Source of the DNA: Blastomonas fulva
Lineage (GTDB): Bacteria > Pseudomonadota > Alphaproteobacteria > Sphingomonadales > Sphingomonadaceae
Reading direction: 5' to 3'
Assembly (NCBI RefSeq): GCF_003431825.1
Contig: NZ_CP020083.1
Span: forward strand, 2,208,501-2,272,500
DNA: 64,000 nt
Shown here: piece by piece, positions 1 to 8,991 of the stretch
How positions within the stretch are numbered: position 1 is the stretch's first letter
Layout of the letters: every line of letters begins with the position of its first letter
The notes under the pieces: generated by a model
Database searches by the model: none
What the model was told of the DNA's origin: nothing
Seen by the model: only the letters and a program-made list of their open reading frames with translations
Program-made: the position numbers and the translations under genes

Positions 1-270
1 CGCACCCGCGTCCAGAATTACGAAGGCGTGTGCATTGCACGTTCGAACCGGGGCCTCGGCTCCAACTTCACCGTGCGCAAGATTTCGTTCGGTGAAGGCG
101 TCGAGCGCGTATTCCCGCTCTACTCGCCCAACATCGATTCGATCACCGTGGTGCGCCGCGGCGTCGTGCGTCGTGCTAAGCTCTATTATCTGCGCGGCCT
201 GACCGGCAAACGCGCACGTATTGCAGAGCGTCGCGACAACCGTCCCGCCAAGGGCAGCACCGAAGCCTGA
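1..270 (+). CDS. rplS: 50S ribosomal protein L19, 5' truncated by window edge
   Basis: This is the C-terminal 89 codons of large-subunit protein L19, which sits at the 30S-50S interface. The frame is open from base 1 and holds the conserved stretches [18 protein letters not shown] and [11 protein letters not shown], then the basic [16 protein letters not shown] segment typical of L19. The start lies outside the window; the first internal ATG (base 28) is not the true start. A short acidic/alanine tail ends at TGA. A strong hairpin terminator follows 30 bases later, so this gene ends its operon. Identification is secure. Confidence 0.95.
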   Translation, partial: RTRVQNYEGVCIARSNRGLGSNFTVRKISFGEGVERVFPLYSPNIDSITVVRRGVVRRAKLYYLRGLTGKRARIAERRDNRPAKGSTEA

Positions 271-300
271 TCGTTTTCGACAGTCTTTGATCTTGCAAAA

Positions 301-327
301 GGGCGGTCTGCAAAGGCCGCCCTTTTT
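301..327 (+). terminator. Rho-independent terminator after rplS
   Basis: GGGCGGTC (301-308) pairs with GGCCGCCC (315-322, one G-T pair) around a 6-base loop, followed directly by five T (323-327). It is placed to end the rplS transcript. Confidence 0.85.
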
Positions 328-408
328 CGTTGTCAAGTCGTCCCGATGCAGGCCCGCCCAACTCCCCGATCCCCATCCGGGAATTTTCGGCGAGTTGAAG
401 GCAGGTTG

Positions 409-510
409 ATGGACGGTTTGTTTCGCAAGCTGGAGATGTGGCGCAATAATATCTACGCGCTGTCGCATCATCGCCACTCGCAGCTTGTATTGCCGGGGCT
501 GAGCCGCTAG
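409..510 (+). CDS. possible 33-residue small protein
   Basis: A short open frame begins with ATG 34 bases before asd and encodes a basic, His-rich peptide (starts MDGLFRKLEMWRNN, ends LVLPGLSR). It lies between the rplS terminator and asd, where no other gene is present. The ribosome site is weak (AAGGCAGG just upstream). No family is recognised. It could be a leader peptide, a genuine small protein or chance, so confidence is low. Confidence 0.25.
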   Translation: MDGLFRKLEMWRNNIYALSHHRHSQLVLPGLSR

Positions 511-544
511 GCGCCCCGGTGCATTGCACTGGAGGAATTGATCC

Positions 545-1570
545 GTGGGTTATCGAGTAGTCGTAGTCGGCGCGACCGGAAATGTCGGTCGCGAAATGCT
601 GGCCATCCTGGCCGAGCGCGAGTTCCCGATTGATGAAATCGCAGCAGTTGCCTCGTCGCGTTCGACGGGCACCACGGTCGAGTTCGGCGATACCGGCAAG
701 ATGATCAAGGTGCAGAACATCGAGCACTTTGATTTCACCGGCTGGGACATCGCGCTGTTCGCAGCCGGCTCTGCCGCGACCAAGATATATGCGCCCAAGG
801 CCGCCTCGCAGGGCTGCGTGGTGATCGACAACTCGTCGCTGTATCGCATGGAGCCCGACGTGCCGCTGATCGTTCCGGAAGTGAACCCCGATGCGATCGA
901 TGGCTACAAGGCGCGCAACATCATCGCCAACCCCAATTGCTCGACCGCGCAGTTGGTCGTCGCGCTCAAGCCGCTGCACGATGCCGCGACGATCAAGCGC
1001 GTCGTCGTCGCGACCTATCAATCGGTGTCTGGCGCGGGCAAGGAAGGCATGGACGAGCTGTTCGAGCAGTCGCGCAACATCTTTGTCGGCGACAGCGCCG
1101 AGGCGAAGAAGTTCACCAAGCAGATCGCCTTCAACGTCATTCCGCATATCGACGTTTTCCTCGACGATGGATCGACCAAGGAAGAGTGGAAGATGGTGGT
1201 CGAGACCAAGAAGATCCTCGACCCCAAGATCAAGCTGGTCGCGACCTGCGTGCGCGTTCCGGTGTTCGTCGGCCATTCCGAAGCGGTGAACATCGAGTTC
1301 GAAAACGAACTGAGCGCCGAAGATGCGCAGAAGATCCTGCGTGAAGCGCCGGGAATCATGCTCGTCGACAAGCGCGAAGACGGCGGATACGTGACCCCGG
1401 TCGAATGCGTCGGCGATGGCGCCACGTACATCAGCCGCGTGCGCGACGACAGCACGGTCGAGAACGGCATCTCGTTGTGGTGCGTCTCGGACAACCTGCG
1501 CAAGGGCGCTGCGCTCAATGCGGTGCAGATCGCCGAACTTCTGGGCCGCCGCCACCTCAAAAAGGGCTGA
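545..1570 (+). CDS. asd: aspartate-semialdehyde dehydrogenase
   Basis: It makes L-aspartate 4-semialdehyde from aspartyl phosphate with NADPH, the branch point to lysine/diaminopimelate, threonine and methionine. The 341 residues match the usual family length. The N-terminal GATGNVGRE loop binds NADP, and the active-site cysteine is C132 in NPNCSTAQ. The GTG start is preferred because GGAGG (531-535) sits nine bases upstream and the N-terminus MGYRVVVVGATG aligns with the family. It is transcribed alone and converges on emrB across a perfect 12-bp hairpin. Confidence 0.95.
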   Translation: MGYRVVVVGATGNVGREMLAILAEREFPIDEIAAVASSRSTGTTVEFGDTGKMIKVQNIEHFDFTGWDIALFAAGSAATKIYAPKAASQGCVVIDNSSLYRMEPDVPLIVPEVNPDAIDGYKARNIIANPNCSTAQLVVALKPLHDAATIKRVVVATYQSVSGAGKEGMDELFEQSRNIFVGDSAEAKKFTKQIAFNVIPHIDVFLDDGSTKEEWKMVVETKKILDPKIKLVATCVRVPVFVGHSEAVNIEFENELSAEDAQKILREAPGIMLVDKREDGGYVTPVECVGDGATYISRVRDDSTVENGISLWCVSDNLRKGAALNAVQIAELLGRRHLKKG

Positions 1571-1576
1571 AACGCA

Positions 1577-1607
1577 AGCGCGGTGAGGGCGCTAACCTCA
1601 CCGCGCT
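1577..1607. terminator. convergent terminator between asd and emrB
   Basis: A perfect 12-bp stem (AGCGCGGTGAGG at 1577-1588 with its complement at 1596-1607) encloses a 7-base loop between two convergent genes. T-runs are short on both sides, so bidirectional termination is inferred. Confidence 0.6.
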
Positions 1608-1626
1608 TTACGAGCCTACTGTGCTC

Positions 1627-3210
1627 TCACTCCCCGATATGGACCGGGGCGACGGCCATGTTCTTGGGGCGGCGCAGCAGCAGAAGCAGCGGGATCGCGG
1701 CGAGATTGACCAGCATCATCGCGTGGAAATCGTCGATATAGGCGATCATCGCTGCCTGGCGGTTGATCTGGGCATTGACCACCAGCAACGCCGCATCGCC
1801 CAGCGACCCGAACTTGTCGGCAGTGCCGGGGTCCAGCATAGAAAGCGACGAACCGGTGATGTGCGCGGCCAGATCGCTGTGGCTGACCTGGATATTGAAG
1901 CTGAGCAATGTGGTCAGCACGGAGATGCTGACCGACGCGCCCAGGCTGCGGGCCAGGTTGAGCAGGCTGGCACCATCTGTACGGTGGCGGGGCTCGAGCG
2001 TGGCAAACGCCAGAAAATTGAGCGGGATGAACAACAGGCCCATCCCGATCCCCTGCACGAACCCTGCGACCACTATCGGGTGCCAGGTCATGTCCAGCGA
2101 CCATCCAGTCATCATCCACAGCGAATAGGTCGCGGTCGCAGCCCCGGTGATCATCAGATAGCGCGGGTCGACCGTGTTCACCAGCCTGCCTGCCACCCCC
2201 ATGCTGATCAGGATGCCCAGCCCGCGCGGGGCCAGCAGCAGGCCGGTATCCAGCACCGAATAGCCGAACAGCTGCTGCAGCATCGGCGGTAGCAGCGCCA
2301 TGCTGGCAAACATCACCACGCCCACCACCAGCATGAACAGCAAGGCAGCGGCCATGTTGCGATTGCCCAGCAGGCCGCGCTCGAACAGCGGATTGCGACC
2401 CCAGATCATGTGCACCGCGAAAATCCACAGACATGCGATCGAGATTGCGGCTTCGATCAGGATTTCGGGGCTGGAAAACCAGTCGAGCTGGGTGCCGCGA
2501 TCGAGCATGATCTGCATCGCGGCAAGCCCGAGCGCGAGCATCGAAAAGCCGAACAGGTCGAACCGGCGGCGGGTGCGCTCCCGGCTGGGCAGCAGCCAGG
2601 CAAGCAGCGCGATGGTGACGATGCCCACCGGCACATTGACCAGAAACACCCAGCGCCAGCTGTAGCTCTCCGTCAGCCAGCCACCCAGCACCGGCCCCAT
2701 GATCGGCCCGATCATGATCCCCATGCCCCAGATCGACATTGCGCGCGCCTGGCCGCTGGGCGGGTTGATGTCCATCAGCACGGTCTGCGACAAGGGACCG
2801 ATGAATGCTGCAGCAATCCCCTGGATGGCACGGAACAGCACCATCTCTTCCAGCGTGGCCGCCGCGCCGCACGCCATCGAGGCGAGCGTGAAGGCGATGA
2901 CCGCCCAGACGAACAGGTTGCGTGATCCGACGCGCTCGGCCAGCCAGCCGGTGATCGGCATCGCGATCGCAGATGCGACCAGATAGCTGGTCAGCGCCCA
3001 GGTCACCGTATCGGCGGTTGCGCCCAGGCTGGATTGCATGTGCGGAAGCGCGACATTGGCGATAGTGGTGTCGAGGATCTGCATGATCGTCGCCATCATC
3101 ACTGCGAGCGTCAGCAGTCCCCGGTGGCGAACCGGCATGGCGGGCAGGTCGATGGGCAGGGCCCCCGGCGCAGGCCCGGCGAAACGGGCAGGGGCGGCGC
3201 GGCTGGCCAT
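1627..3210 (-). CDS. emrB: DHA2-family drug:proton antiporter, EmrB/QacA type
   Basis: Inner-membrane major facilitator with about 14 predicted membrane segments in 527 residues, the normal DHA2 size. Visible marks are the motif-C-like DTTIANVALPHMQ after the first helix, the WLAERVGSRNLF loop (motif A) and a WRWVFLVNVPVG segment typical of EmrB. It should work with the adaptor encoded just upstream (9-base gap) to export hydrophobic toxicants. It is the third gene of marR-emrA-emrB, so MarR control is expected. The substrate is unknown. Confidence 0.9.
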   Translation of the reverse strand: MASRAAPARFAGPAPGALPIDLPAMPVRHRGLLTLAVMMATIMQILDTTIANVALPHMQSSLGATADTVTWALTSYLVASAIAMPITGWLAERVGSRNLFVWAVIAFTLASMACGAAATLEEMVLFRAIQGIAAAFIGPLSQTVLMDINPPSGQARAMSIWGMGIMIGPIMGPVLGGWLTESYSWRWVFLVNVPVGIVTIALLAWLLPSRERTRRRFDLFGFSMLALGLAAMQIMLDRGTQLDWFSSPEILIEAAISIACLWIFAVHMIWGRNPLFERGLLGNRNMAAALLFMLVVGVVMFASMALLPPMLQQLFGYSVLDTGLLLAPRGLGILISMGVAGRLVNTVDPRYLMITGAATATYSLWMMTGWSLDMTWHPIVVAGFVQGIGMGLLFIPLNFLAFATLEPRHRTDGASLLNLARSLGASVSISVLTTLLSFNIQVSHSDLAAHITGSSLSMLDPGTADKFGSLGDAALLVVNAQINRQAAMIAYIDDFHAMMLVNLAAIPLLLLLRRPKNMAVAPVHIGE

Positions 3211-3219
3211 TGCCCGGTC

Positions 3220-4332
3220 CTAGCGGTGCTTGCCGGTATCAATAGTGACGTCTGCCGAAAGCCCTGCGATCAGCCGCCGGTCAGCGGTTTTGTCCAGCCG
3301 GATGCGTACCGGCACCCGCTGGGTTACCTTCACCCAGTTGCCGGTCGCATTCTGCGCCGGAAGGATCGAGAACTCCGACCCCGTTCCCGCGCCGATGCTT
3401 TCCACCCGCCCGGTCAGCTTGAGATCGGGATAGGCATCCAGCCTGACCTCGGCTGGCTGACCAACCCGCATGTGGTTGAGGTCGGTCTCCTTGAAATTGG
3501 CCTCTATCCAGCTGCGGTCATCGACCACCAGTGTGAGCGCGGGCAGGCCGACGACCATGGCCTGGCCGCGCTGCAGCCGCTCTGCCTGGACCACGCGGCC
3601 ACTAACGGGCGCGCGGATCACGGTGCGGTCGAGATTGAGCGCAGCAGTGTCGCGCCGCACCCGGGCCTGCGCGATGGCGGGGCTGACGCCCGGGATAGCC
3701 GTTCCGGTTGCCAGCCGCGATCTCGCTTCGGCCGCGCTGGCCTCGGCAGCGCGCAGCTGCTCGCGCGCCAGCTCGACCCTGCGCTCGGCCTCGTCGAGCC
3801 GTGCCCGGGTGGTGAAACCGCGCTCCATGAGCGCCTGCTGGCGCTCCAGATCGATTCGCGCATAGGCGATTGCATCGCGCGCGGCCGCTATGCCGACGCC
3901 GGTCGAGCGCGCTTCGCTCGCCAGCGTGGCGACCGAGACCTCAGCGCCTGCGATGTCGGCATCGGCCTGGCGCACGGCCAGCGCATAGGGTTCGGGATCG
4001 ACGCGGAAGAGGATGTCGCCCTGCTTGACGGACATGTTCTCGCGGACCCTGACATCGATGATGCGCCCGCCGACCTCTGCCGAAATGGCAACCTTGTCCT
4101 GCTGCACATAGGCATTGTCGGTGGAGACATAGCGCCCGCCAGACAGCCAGTAATAGGCGCCCACAGCCAGCAGCGCGACAGGCACCGCCAGCATCAGGCC
4201 GCGCACGGTCCAGCGCCGGGAAGGCTTTTCCGGGGCATCGATCGCGGCAGGTCGGCTGCCTGCTTCGGACGCCGGCGCCACCGAAGTGTCCTGCGTTTCG
4301 GGGGAGGTTAGCTTGCTGTCGCCGTCAAGCAT
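3220..4332 (-). CDS. emrA: HlyD-family membrane fusion protein, EmrA type
   Basis: Periplasmic adaptor of 370 residues. It has one N-terminal membrane anchor (about residues 42-65), then a biotinyl-lipoyl-like half (RVRENMSVKQGDILFRVDPE), a long Ala/Arg/Glu-rich coiled-coil hairpin (about 125-215) and the second lipoyl half (TVIRAPVSGRVVQ). This order is that of EmrA/HlyD. It overlaps the end of the marR-type gene by 8 bases and lies 9 bases before emrB, indicating translational coupling. It links the antiporter to an outer-membrane channel not found next to it. Confidence 0.9.
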   Translation of the reverse strand: MLDGDSKLTSPETQDTSVAPASEAGSRPAAIDAPEKPSRRWTVRGLMLAVPVALLAVGAYYWLSGGRYVSTDNAYVQQDKVAISAEVGGRIIDVRVRENMSVKQGDILFRVDPEPYALAVRQADADIAGAEVSVATLASEARSTGVGIAAARDAIAYARIDLERQQALMERGFTTRARLDEAERRVELAREQLRAAEASAAEARSRLATGTAIPGVSPAIAQARVRRDTAALNLDRTVIRAPVSGRVVQAERLQRGQAMVVGLPALTLVVDDRSWIEANFKETDLNHMRVGQPAEVRLDAYPDLKLTGRVESIGAGTGSEFSILPAQNATGNWVKVTQRVPVRIRLDKTADRRLIAGLSADVTIDTGKHR

Positions 4333-4759
4333 CGACCGCCTCCCGCCGCGACAGGTTCACGCGCATGCGCTCGACAAGATCGCCCAGAACGGCGCGCTCT
4401 TCCTCGCTCAGCCCTGTCAGGGCAAGCTCCTGCACCAGATCGGCCTCGCGCTGCAGCTGCGCCATCAGCGGTTCGGCCTTTTCGGTCAGATACAGGTTCC
4501 AGGCGCGGCGGTCGTTCGGATCGGGCTTGCGGCACACCATGCCCGATTCCGCCAGCCGATCGATCATCCGCGAAAGCGTGATCGGCTCGACTTCGAGCAG
4601 ATCGGCCATCTCGCTCTGGCGCATGCCTGGCTCGCGCTTGAGCCGTGCGACCGTGCGCCATTGTAGGCTGGTCATTCCCAGATCGCGGATGTTGCCGTCG
4701 AACATCCGGCGGAAAAGCCTGGCGGTATCGTTGATGAGAAAACCGATCGAGTCTGTCAT
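4325..4759 (-). CDS. MarR-family transcriptional regulator of the emrAB operon
   Basis: A 144-residue winged-helix repressor. The DNA-binding region reads MRQSEMADLLEVEPITLSRM followed by a wing with DPNDRRAWNLYLT, the MarR signature. The start MTDSIGFLIND is chosen because the frame upstream runs into the divergent gene with atypical sequence. It overlaps emrA by 8 bases and is presumably autoregulated through the palindrome just upstream. The ligand cannot be deduced. Confidence 0.88.
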   Translation of the reverse strand: MTDSIGFLINDTARLFRRMFDGNIRDLGMTSLQWRTVARLKREPGMRQSEMADLLEVEPITLSRMIDRLAESGMVCRKPDPNDRRAWNLYLTEKAEPLMAQLQREADLVQELALTGLSEEERAVLGDLVERMRVNLSRREAVDA

Positions 4760-4843
4760 GGCTATCGATATAATAGCATATGACACTAACTCAAAGAGCG
4801 AATGCATTTGCATCCGGGCGGATGTTTTGGCAGTCTTTGTGTC
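4760..4843. promoter_or_regulatory. divergent marR/isomerase promoter region with candidate MarR operator
   Basis: The AT-rich gap between the divergent genes holds GCTAT-N7-ATAGC (4761-4777), directly before the marR start, and a second palindrome ATGCATTTGCAT (4802-4813). The first has the size and position of a MarR operator; the role is inferred. Confidence 0.5.
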
Positions 4844-5494
4844 ATGACATTGACAGCCGACATCTTCTGGTCGTTCCGCTCGCCTTACAGCTATCTCGCG
4901 ACGCGGCGGTATCGCGCGATGGCAGAGCGCTACGACCTCGCGCTCAACCTGCGCCCGGTCTATCCGCTGGCGATCCGCCAACCCGATTTCTTCGAGAAGA
5001 GCCAGCCCGGCTGGCTGCGTTACACGCTGACAGACGTATTCCGGCTGGCGCAGTATCTGGACATCCCGTTTGCGCCGCCGAACCCAGACCCGATCAAGCA
5101 GAACATCGCGACGCGGACGATCTCGCCCGACCAGCCTCATGTCTATCGCATCACGCGGCTGGGGCAGGTGGCCTCGCGCCAGGGCAAGAGTCTTGCCTTC
5201 TGCGACGAGGTTTCGCGGCTGATCTGGGGCGGCACCGCTGGCTGGCACGAGGGCGAGCATCTGGCAGGGGCAGCCGCGCGGGCCGGGCTTGACCTCGCCG
5301 AGCTTGACGCAATTGCGCTGGCCGAGCCCGAGGCGCTGGACGCCGAGCTTGCCGCCAACCAGGAAGCGCTGGAAATGGCGGGCCACTGGGGCGTGCCGAC
5401 CCTGGTGTTCGATGGCGAACCGTTTTTCGGTCAGGATCGGATCGATCTTGCCATCTGGCGCATGGAGCAGGCTGGCCTTAAAGAGCGGGGATGA
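4844..5494 (+). CDS. 2-hydroxychromene-2-carboxylate isomerase / DsbA-like thioredoxin-fold protein
   Basis: A 216-residue protein of the kappa-GST/HCCA-isomerase family. SFRSPYSYLA at residues 10-19 carries the serine (S13) that contacts glutathione in this family, and the C-terminal HWGVPTLVFDGEPFFGQDRID is the family's cis-Pro loop and ending. Family members isomerise hydroxychromene carboxylates in naphthalene breakdown or act as glutathione-dependent enzymes; no aromatic pathway is nearby. The inner ATG at 4844 is preferred to an upstream in-frame ATG (4802) because it aligns with the family. It overlaps the hydrolase gene by 4 bases (ATGA). Confidence 0.8.
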   Translation: MTLTADIFWSFRSPYSYLATRRYRAMAERYDLALNLRPVYPLAIRQPDFFEKSQPGWLRYTLTDVFRLAQYLDIPFAPPNPDPIKQNIATRTISPDQPHVYRITRLGQVASRQGKSLAFCDEVSRLIWGGTAGWHEGEHLAGAAARAGLDLAELDAIALAEPEALDAELAANQEALEMAGHWGVPTLVFDGEPFFGQDRIDLAIWRMEQAGLKERG

Positions 5495-6258
5495 CCCAGC
5501 CCAGCACCACCATCACCACCAGCCGCATCCGCTCCTTCGACGGCACCGAGCTTGCGGTGCACCAAACCGGCGAGGGCAGGGCGCTGTTGCTGCTCCACGG
5601 GCTGTTCTCGAGCGCGGAGACCAACTGGATCAAGTTCGGCCATGCGGCAAGGCTGGCGAGCGCGGGCTTTCGCGTCATCATGCCCGATCTGCGCGCGCAT
5701 GGGCAAAGCGGTGCACCGCATGATCCAGCCGCCTATCCGCGCGATGTGCTGGTCGACGATGCATTGTCGCTGATCGATACGCTCGGGCTCGACGATTTCG
5801 ACCTCGGTGGCTTCTCGCTGGGGGCGCGCACCACCGCCAAGCTGCTGGCGGCAGGGGTGACCCCGCGCAAGGCGGTGCTCGCCGGCATGGGCTGGGAAGG
5901 GCTGACCGGCTGGGGACGGCGGCGCGATTTCTTCGTCACCGCGATCGACCGGCGCGACGAGGTCAAGCGCGGCGATCCGCATTTCCTGGCGGTTGCGTTC
6001 ATGAAGACCCAGGGGATCGACCCCATCGCTGCGCGCTTGCTGCTCGACAGCTTTGGCGACGTCGATACCGATGCGCTGGTCAAGCGCGACGTTCCAGTGC
6101 TGGTGGTCTGCGGCGCCGACGACCAGGACAACGGCTCTGCGCCCGAGCTGGCGCGGCAGCTGCACGTTGCAACCTATCGCGAGATCAGGGGCACGCACAT
6201 GTCGAGCGTGCTGGAGCCCGCGCTGGCGGACGAAATGGTTTCATTTCTCACCGCTTGA
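5491..6258 (+). CDS. alpha/beta-fold hydrolase
   Basis: A 255-residue cytoplasmic hydrolase of the haloperoxidase/esterase type. LLLLHGLFSSAETN forms the oxyanion region, the nucleophile elbow GGFSLGA places Ser109, and THMSSV near the C-terminus supplies the probable catalytic His. An Asp in VVCGADDQD fits the acid position. Translation is coupled to the preceding isomerase-like gene by an ATGA overlap, suggesting a shared pathway. The substrate is unknown. Confidence 0.85.
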   Translation: MTQPSTTITTSRIRSFDGTELAVHQTGEGRALLLLHGLFSSAETNWIKFGHAARLASAGFRVIMPDLRAHGQSGAPHDPAAYPRDVLVDDALSLIDTLGLDDFDLGGFSLGARTTAKLLAAGVTPRKAVLAGMGWEGLTGWGRRRDFFVTAIDRRDEVKRGDPHFLAVAFMKTQGIDPIAARLLLDSFGDVDTDALVKRDVPVLVVCGADDQDNGSAPELARQLHVATYREIRGTHMSSVLEPALADEMVSFLTA

Positions 6259-6335
6259 CGCTCCGCCGTGGCGGTTCCATCGTTGCTGCCATGCTGCTGC
6301 GCCGGTGTACGGCGCATGATGAGAAGGTGTCTGAA

Positions 6336-8177
6336 ATGAAATCCCTGAAATCGATCGTGTCCGTCATCGCATTGTCCGTTGCCGCCTGCGCTGTTCCCGC
6401 ATTTGCCGAAGGCGCTGCTCCGCAGAGCGTCGCTGCCAAGCCGACCGCTGCCGAGGCCGATGCCTTTGTTACCGCTGCCGAAAAGGAGATGTACGACTAC
6501 ATCATCTCGGCCAGCCGGGTGTTCTGGGTCAACTCGACCTATCTCACCGACGATACCAATGCGCTGGCGGCCGAGGTCGGCGCCAAGGGGACCGAGATGC
6601 AGGTGCGCTTCGCGCTCGAGGCGGCGAAGTTCAACGATGTCGCAGGGCTCAGCGACGAGACGCGGCGCAAGCTCGACAAGATGCGCGGCGGCATCGTGCT
6701 GCCCGCGCCGACCACTCCGGGCGCAGCGGCCGAGCTCAACACCATCGCCACCAACCTGCAGTCGATCTACGGCAAGGGCAAGGGTACGCTTGATGGCAAG
6801 CCGGTGAACGGATCGGACATCGAGGCAGCCATGGGCGAAAGCCGTGACCCCGATGCGCTCAAGGAAATGTGGGCGAGCTGGCACGACAATGTCGGCGCGC
6901 CGATGAAGGACGACTACGCCCGGATGGTCGACATCGCCAACCAGGGCGCGCGCGAGCTGGGCTTCAAGAATGTCGGCGCGATGTGGCGCTCGCAATACGA
7001 CATGAGCGCGGACGAGTTCGCTGCGCTGACCGAGAAGCTCTGGCAGCAGGTCAAGCCGCTGTACGACGATCTGCACTGCTACACCCGTACCAAGCTCAAC
7101 GAGAAATATGGCGATGCGGTGCAGGCCAAGACCGGACCGATCCGCGCCGATCTGCTCGGCAACATGTGGGCACAGGAATGGGGCAACATCTATGATGTGG
7201 TGGCGCCTGCGGGCGCGGGCGACATCGGCTACGACGTCACCGAACTGCTCAAGGCCAAGCAGTATGATCCGATCAAGATGGTCAAGGGCGGGGAGGCGTT
7301 CTTCTCCTCGCTGGGCTTTGCGCCGTTGCCCGAGACCTTCTGGCAGCGCTCGCAGTTCACCAAGCCCGCCGACCGCGAGGTGATCTGTCACGCCTCGGCA
7401 TGGGACGTCGACAACAAGGACGATATCCGCATCAAGATGTGCATCAAGGTGAATGCCGACGACTTCACCACCATCCACCATGAGTTGGGGCACAATTACT
7501 ATCAGCGGGCCTATAACAAGCAGGACACGCTGCATCTCGATGGCGCCAATGATGGCTTCCACGAGGCGATCGGCGACATGGTCGCGCTGTCGATCACGCC
7601 CGATTATCTGGTCGAGATCGGCCTGCTCGACAAGGCCAAGGTACCCGGCGCGGACAAGGACCTTGGGCTGCTGCTGCGGCAGGGCATGGACAAGCTGGCG
7701 TTCCTGCCCTTCGGCCTGCTGGTCGACCGGTGGCGCTGGGGCGTGTTCGACGGCAGTATCAAGCCTGCCGGATACAACGAGGCCTGGACGGCGCTCCGCC
7801 TGCAGTACCAGGGTATCACGCCGCCGGTTGATCGGCCCGACAATGCGTTCGACGCTGGCGCGAAATACCATATCCCCGGCAACACGCCCTATACCCGCTA
7901 TTTCCTCGCGCGAATCCTGCAGTTCCAGTTCTACAAGGCCGCTTGCGACATCGCCGGCTGGAAGGGCCCGCTGCATCGGTGCACCTTCTACGGCAACAAG
8001 GAGGTCGGCAACCGGCTGAACGCGATGCTGGAGATGGGTGCGTCCAAGCCCTGGCCCGATGCGCTCGAGGCTTTTACCGGATCACGCGAAATGGATGGCA
8101 CAGCAATGGTCGAATACTTCGCGCCGCTGCAGACGTGGCTCAAGGAGCAGAACAAGGGCAAGCAATGCGGTTGGTAA
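6336..8177 (+). CDS. M2-family zinc dipeptidyl carboxypeptidase (ACE-like), exported
   Basis: A 613-residue metallopeptidase of the angiotensin-converting-enzyme family, expected to cut dipeptides from peptide C-termini in the periplasm. The N-terminus is a signal peptide (MKSLKSIVSVIALSVAA ending in AFAEG). Zinc ligands are seen in TTIHHELGHNYY (H382, E383, H386), with the third ligand in GFHEAIGD, and the chloride/substrate regions RYFLARILQFQFY and YHIPGNTPYTRYF are typical. Start 6336 is chosen over the open frame back to 6255 because of GAGAAGG (6321-6327) and the signal peptide. Single gene. Confidence 0.92.
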   Translation: MKSLKSIVSVIALSVAACAVPAFAEGAAPQSVAAKPTAAEADAFVTAAEKEMYDYIISASRVFWVNSTYLTDDTNALAAEVGAKGTEMQVRFALEAAKFNDVAGLSDETRRKLDKMRGGIVLPAPTTPGAAAELNTIATNLQSIYGKGKGTLDGKPVNGSDIEAAMGESRDPDALKEMWASWHDNVGAPMKDDYARMVDIANQGARELGFKNVGAMWRSQYDMSADEFAALTEKLWQQVKPLYDDLHCYTRTKLNEKYGDAVQAKTGPIRADLLGNMWAQEWGNIYDVVAPAGAGDIGYDVTELLKAKQYDPIKMVKGGEAFFSSLGFAPLPETFWQRSQFTKPADREVICHASAWDVDNKDDIRIKMCIKVNADDFTTIHHELGHNYYQRAYNKQDTLHLDGANDGFHEAIGDMVALSITPDYLVEIGLLDKAKVPGADKDLGLLLRQGMDKLAFLPFGLLVDRWRWGVFDGSIKPAGYNEAWTALRLQYQGITPPVDRPDNAFDAGAKYHIPGNTPYTRYFLARILQFQFYKAACDIAGWKGPLHRCTFYGNKEVGNRLNAMLEMGASKPWPDALEAFTGSREMDGTAMVEYFAPLQTWLKEQNKGKQCGW

Positions 8178-8409
8178 GCGGCGCTGGTTTCAGGGGTCGG
8201 TAACAGAACAGGAGCAGAAACTACGGCCCGAGAGCCGCAGCATCTGCCCCTGTCTGAGGTCGCAGCGACCGATGACCGGTCGTTAGAATGATGGGGCCTG
8301 CTCTCCTGAAGCGGGGGGCGCCTCTTGCCGGAAAACAGGCCCCGAGGCACCGCGCATGAGGGAATCGCGCGCAGCACCTATCTGTTGGGCGGGCTACAGC
8401 CGGAGCTGA
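8178..8409. other. convergent intergenic region with two inverted repeats
   Basis: No credible gene. CGACCG (8266-8271) pairs with CGGTCG (8277-8282), and GGGGCCTG (8293-8300) pairs with CAGGCCCC (8336-8343) across a 35-base loop. Both lie between convergent genes and may act in termination or be a small structured RNA. Confidence 0.4.
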
Positions 8410-8991
8410 TTACCGCTTGGTGTTGGTATACGGCGCACCGGCAGCGCTGGTCGTCGAGGGAACAACGGTCGGATCGACATAGTCGCTATTCTCGTCGGCC
8501 TGCGGCGCAGGATCGACCTTGCTCTTGCGGGTCAGCGCGATGGCTGCTGCGATCAGCGCGATACCGCCAGCCGCAAGGCCGATGGCCACTGCCGGATGCG
8601 CCCGTGCCTGGTCGGCGGCGTATTTGCTGTTCTGGCTGACCTTGGCGGAAAGCTCGCGTGCGGCAACCGTCAGACGCTCAGAGGCATCTTGCGCTAGTTC
8701 GCCGGCCTTGTCGCGAAGCGGGCCCATTTCGGTGGTCAGCGCCTTGGCATTGTCCGAAATGATGTGCGCGGCAGCGTTCGCGTTGCGGCGGGCGAGGTCG
8801 GATGCGATCCGGGCGTTCTCCGAAATCACTTCGCCGGCCAGCTTGGCGGTTTCGGTGGCCTTGGCGCGCAGTTCGTCGCGGTGGTCATTGACCGATGCAA
8901 ATGCACTCGCAGCTTCCGTGCGGGCACGTTCGGCGAGGTTCAGCGCGTCTTCCTTGATGCGCGCTGCAGCAGTCTTGATGGCATCGCTCAT
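8410..8991 (-). CDS. tail-anchored alanine-rich helical membrane protein, YqjD/ElaB-like
   Basis: A 193-residue protein: a long amphipathic, Ala/Glu/Lys/Arg-rich helical stretch (residues 1-130), one membrane helix (about 133-154, HPAVAIGLAAGGIALIAAA) and a short Pro/Asp/Thr-rich tail. This layout resembles DUF883/YqjD ribosome-associated inner-membrane proteins, though identity is only by architecture. The start MSDAIKTAA is chosen for AAGGAGA at 8998-9004. It is monocistronic; the neighbouring SulP operon ends in a strong terminator before it. Confidence 0.6.
   Translation of the reverse strand: MSDAIKTAAARIKEDALNLAERARTEAASAFASVNDHRDELRAKATETAKLAGEVISENARIASDLARRNANAAAHIISDNAKALTTEMGPLRDKAGELAQDASERLTVAARELSAKVSQNSKYAADQARAHPAVAIGLAAGGIALIAAAIALTRKSKVDPAPQADENSDYVDPTVVPSTTSAAGAPYTNTKR

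Noticed and set aside
176..1555. Long minus-strand frame opposite asd
   Set aside because: It is a shadow of a G+C-rich, clearly conserved plus-strand gene and shows low-complexity Arg/His content.
6174..7976. 600-codon minus-strand frame opposite the M2 peptidase gene
   Set aside because: No recognisable domain; the plus strand encodes a well-conserved metallopeptidase.
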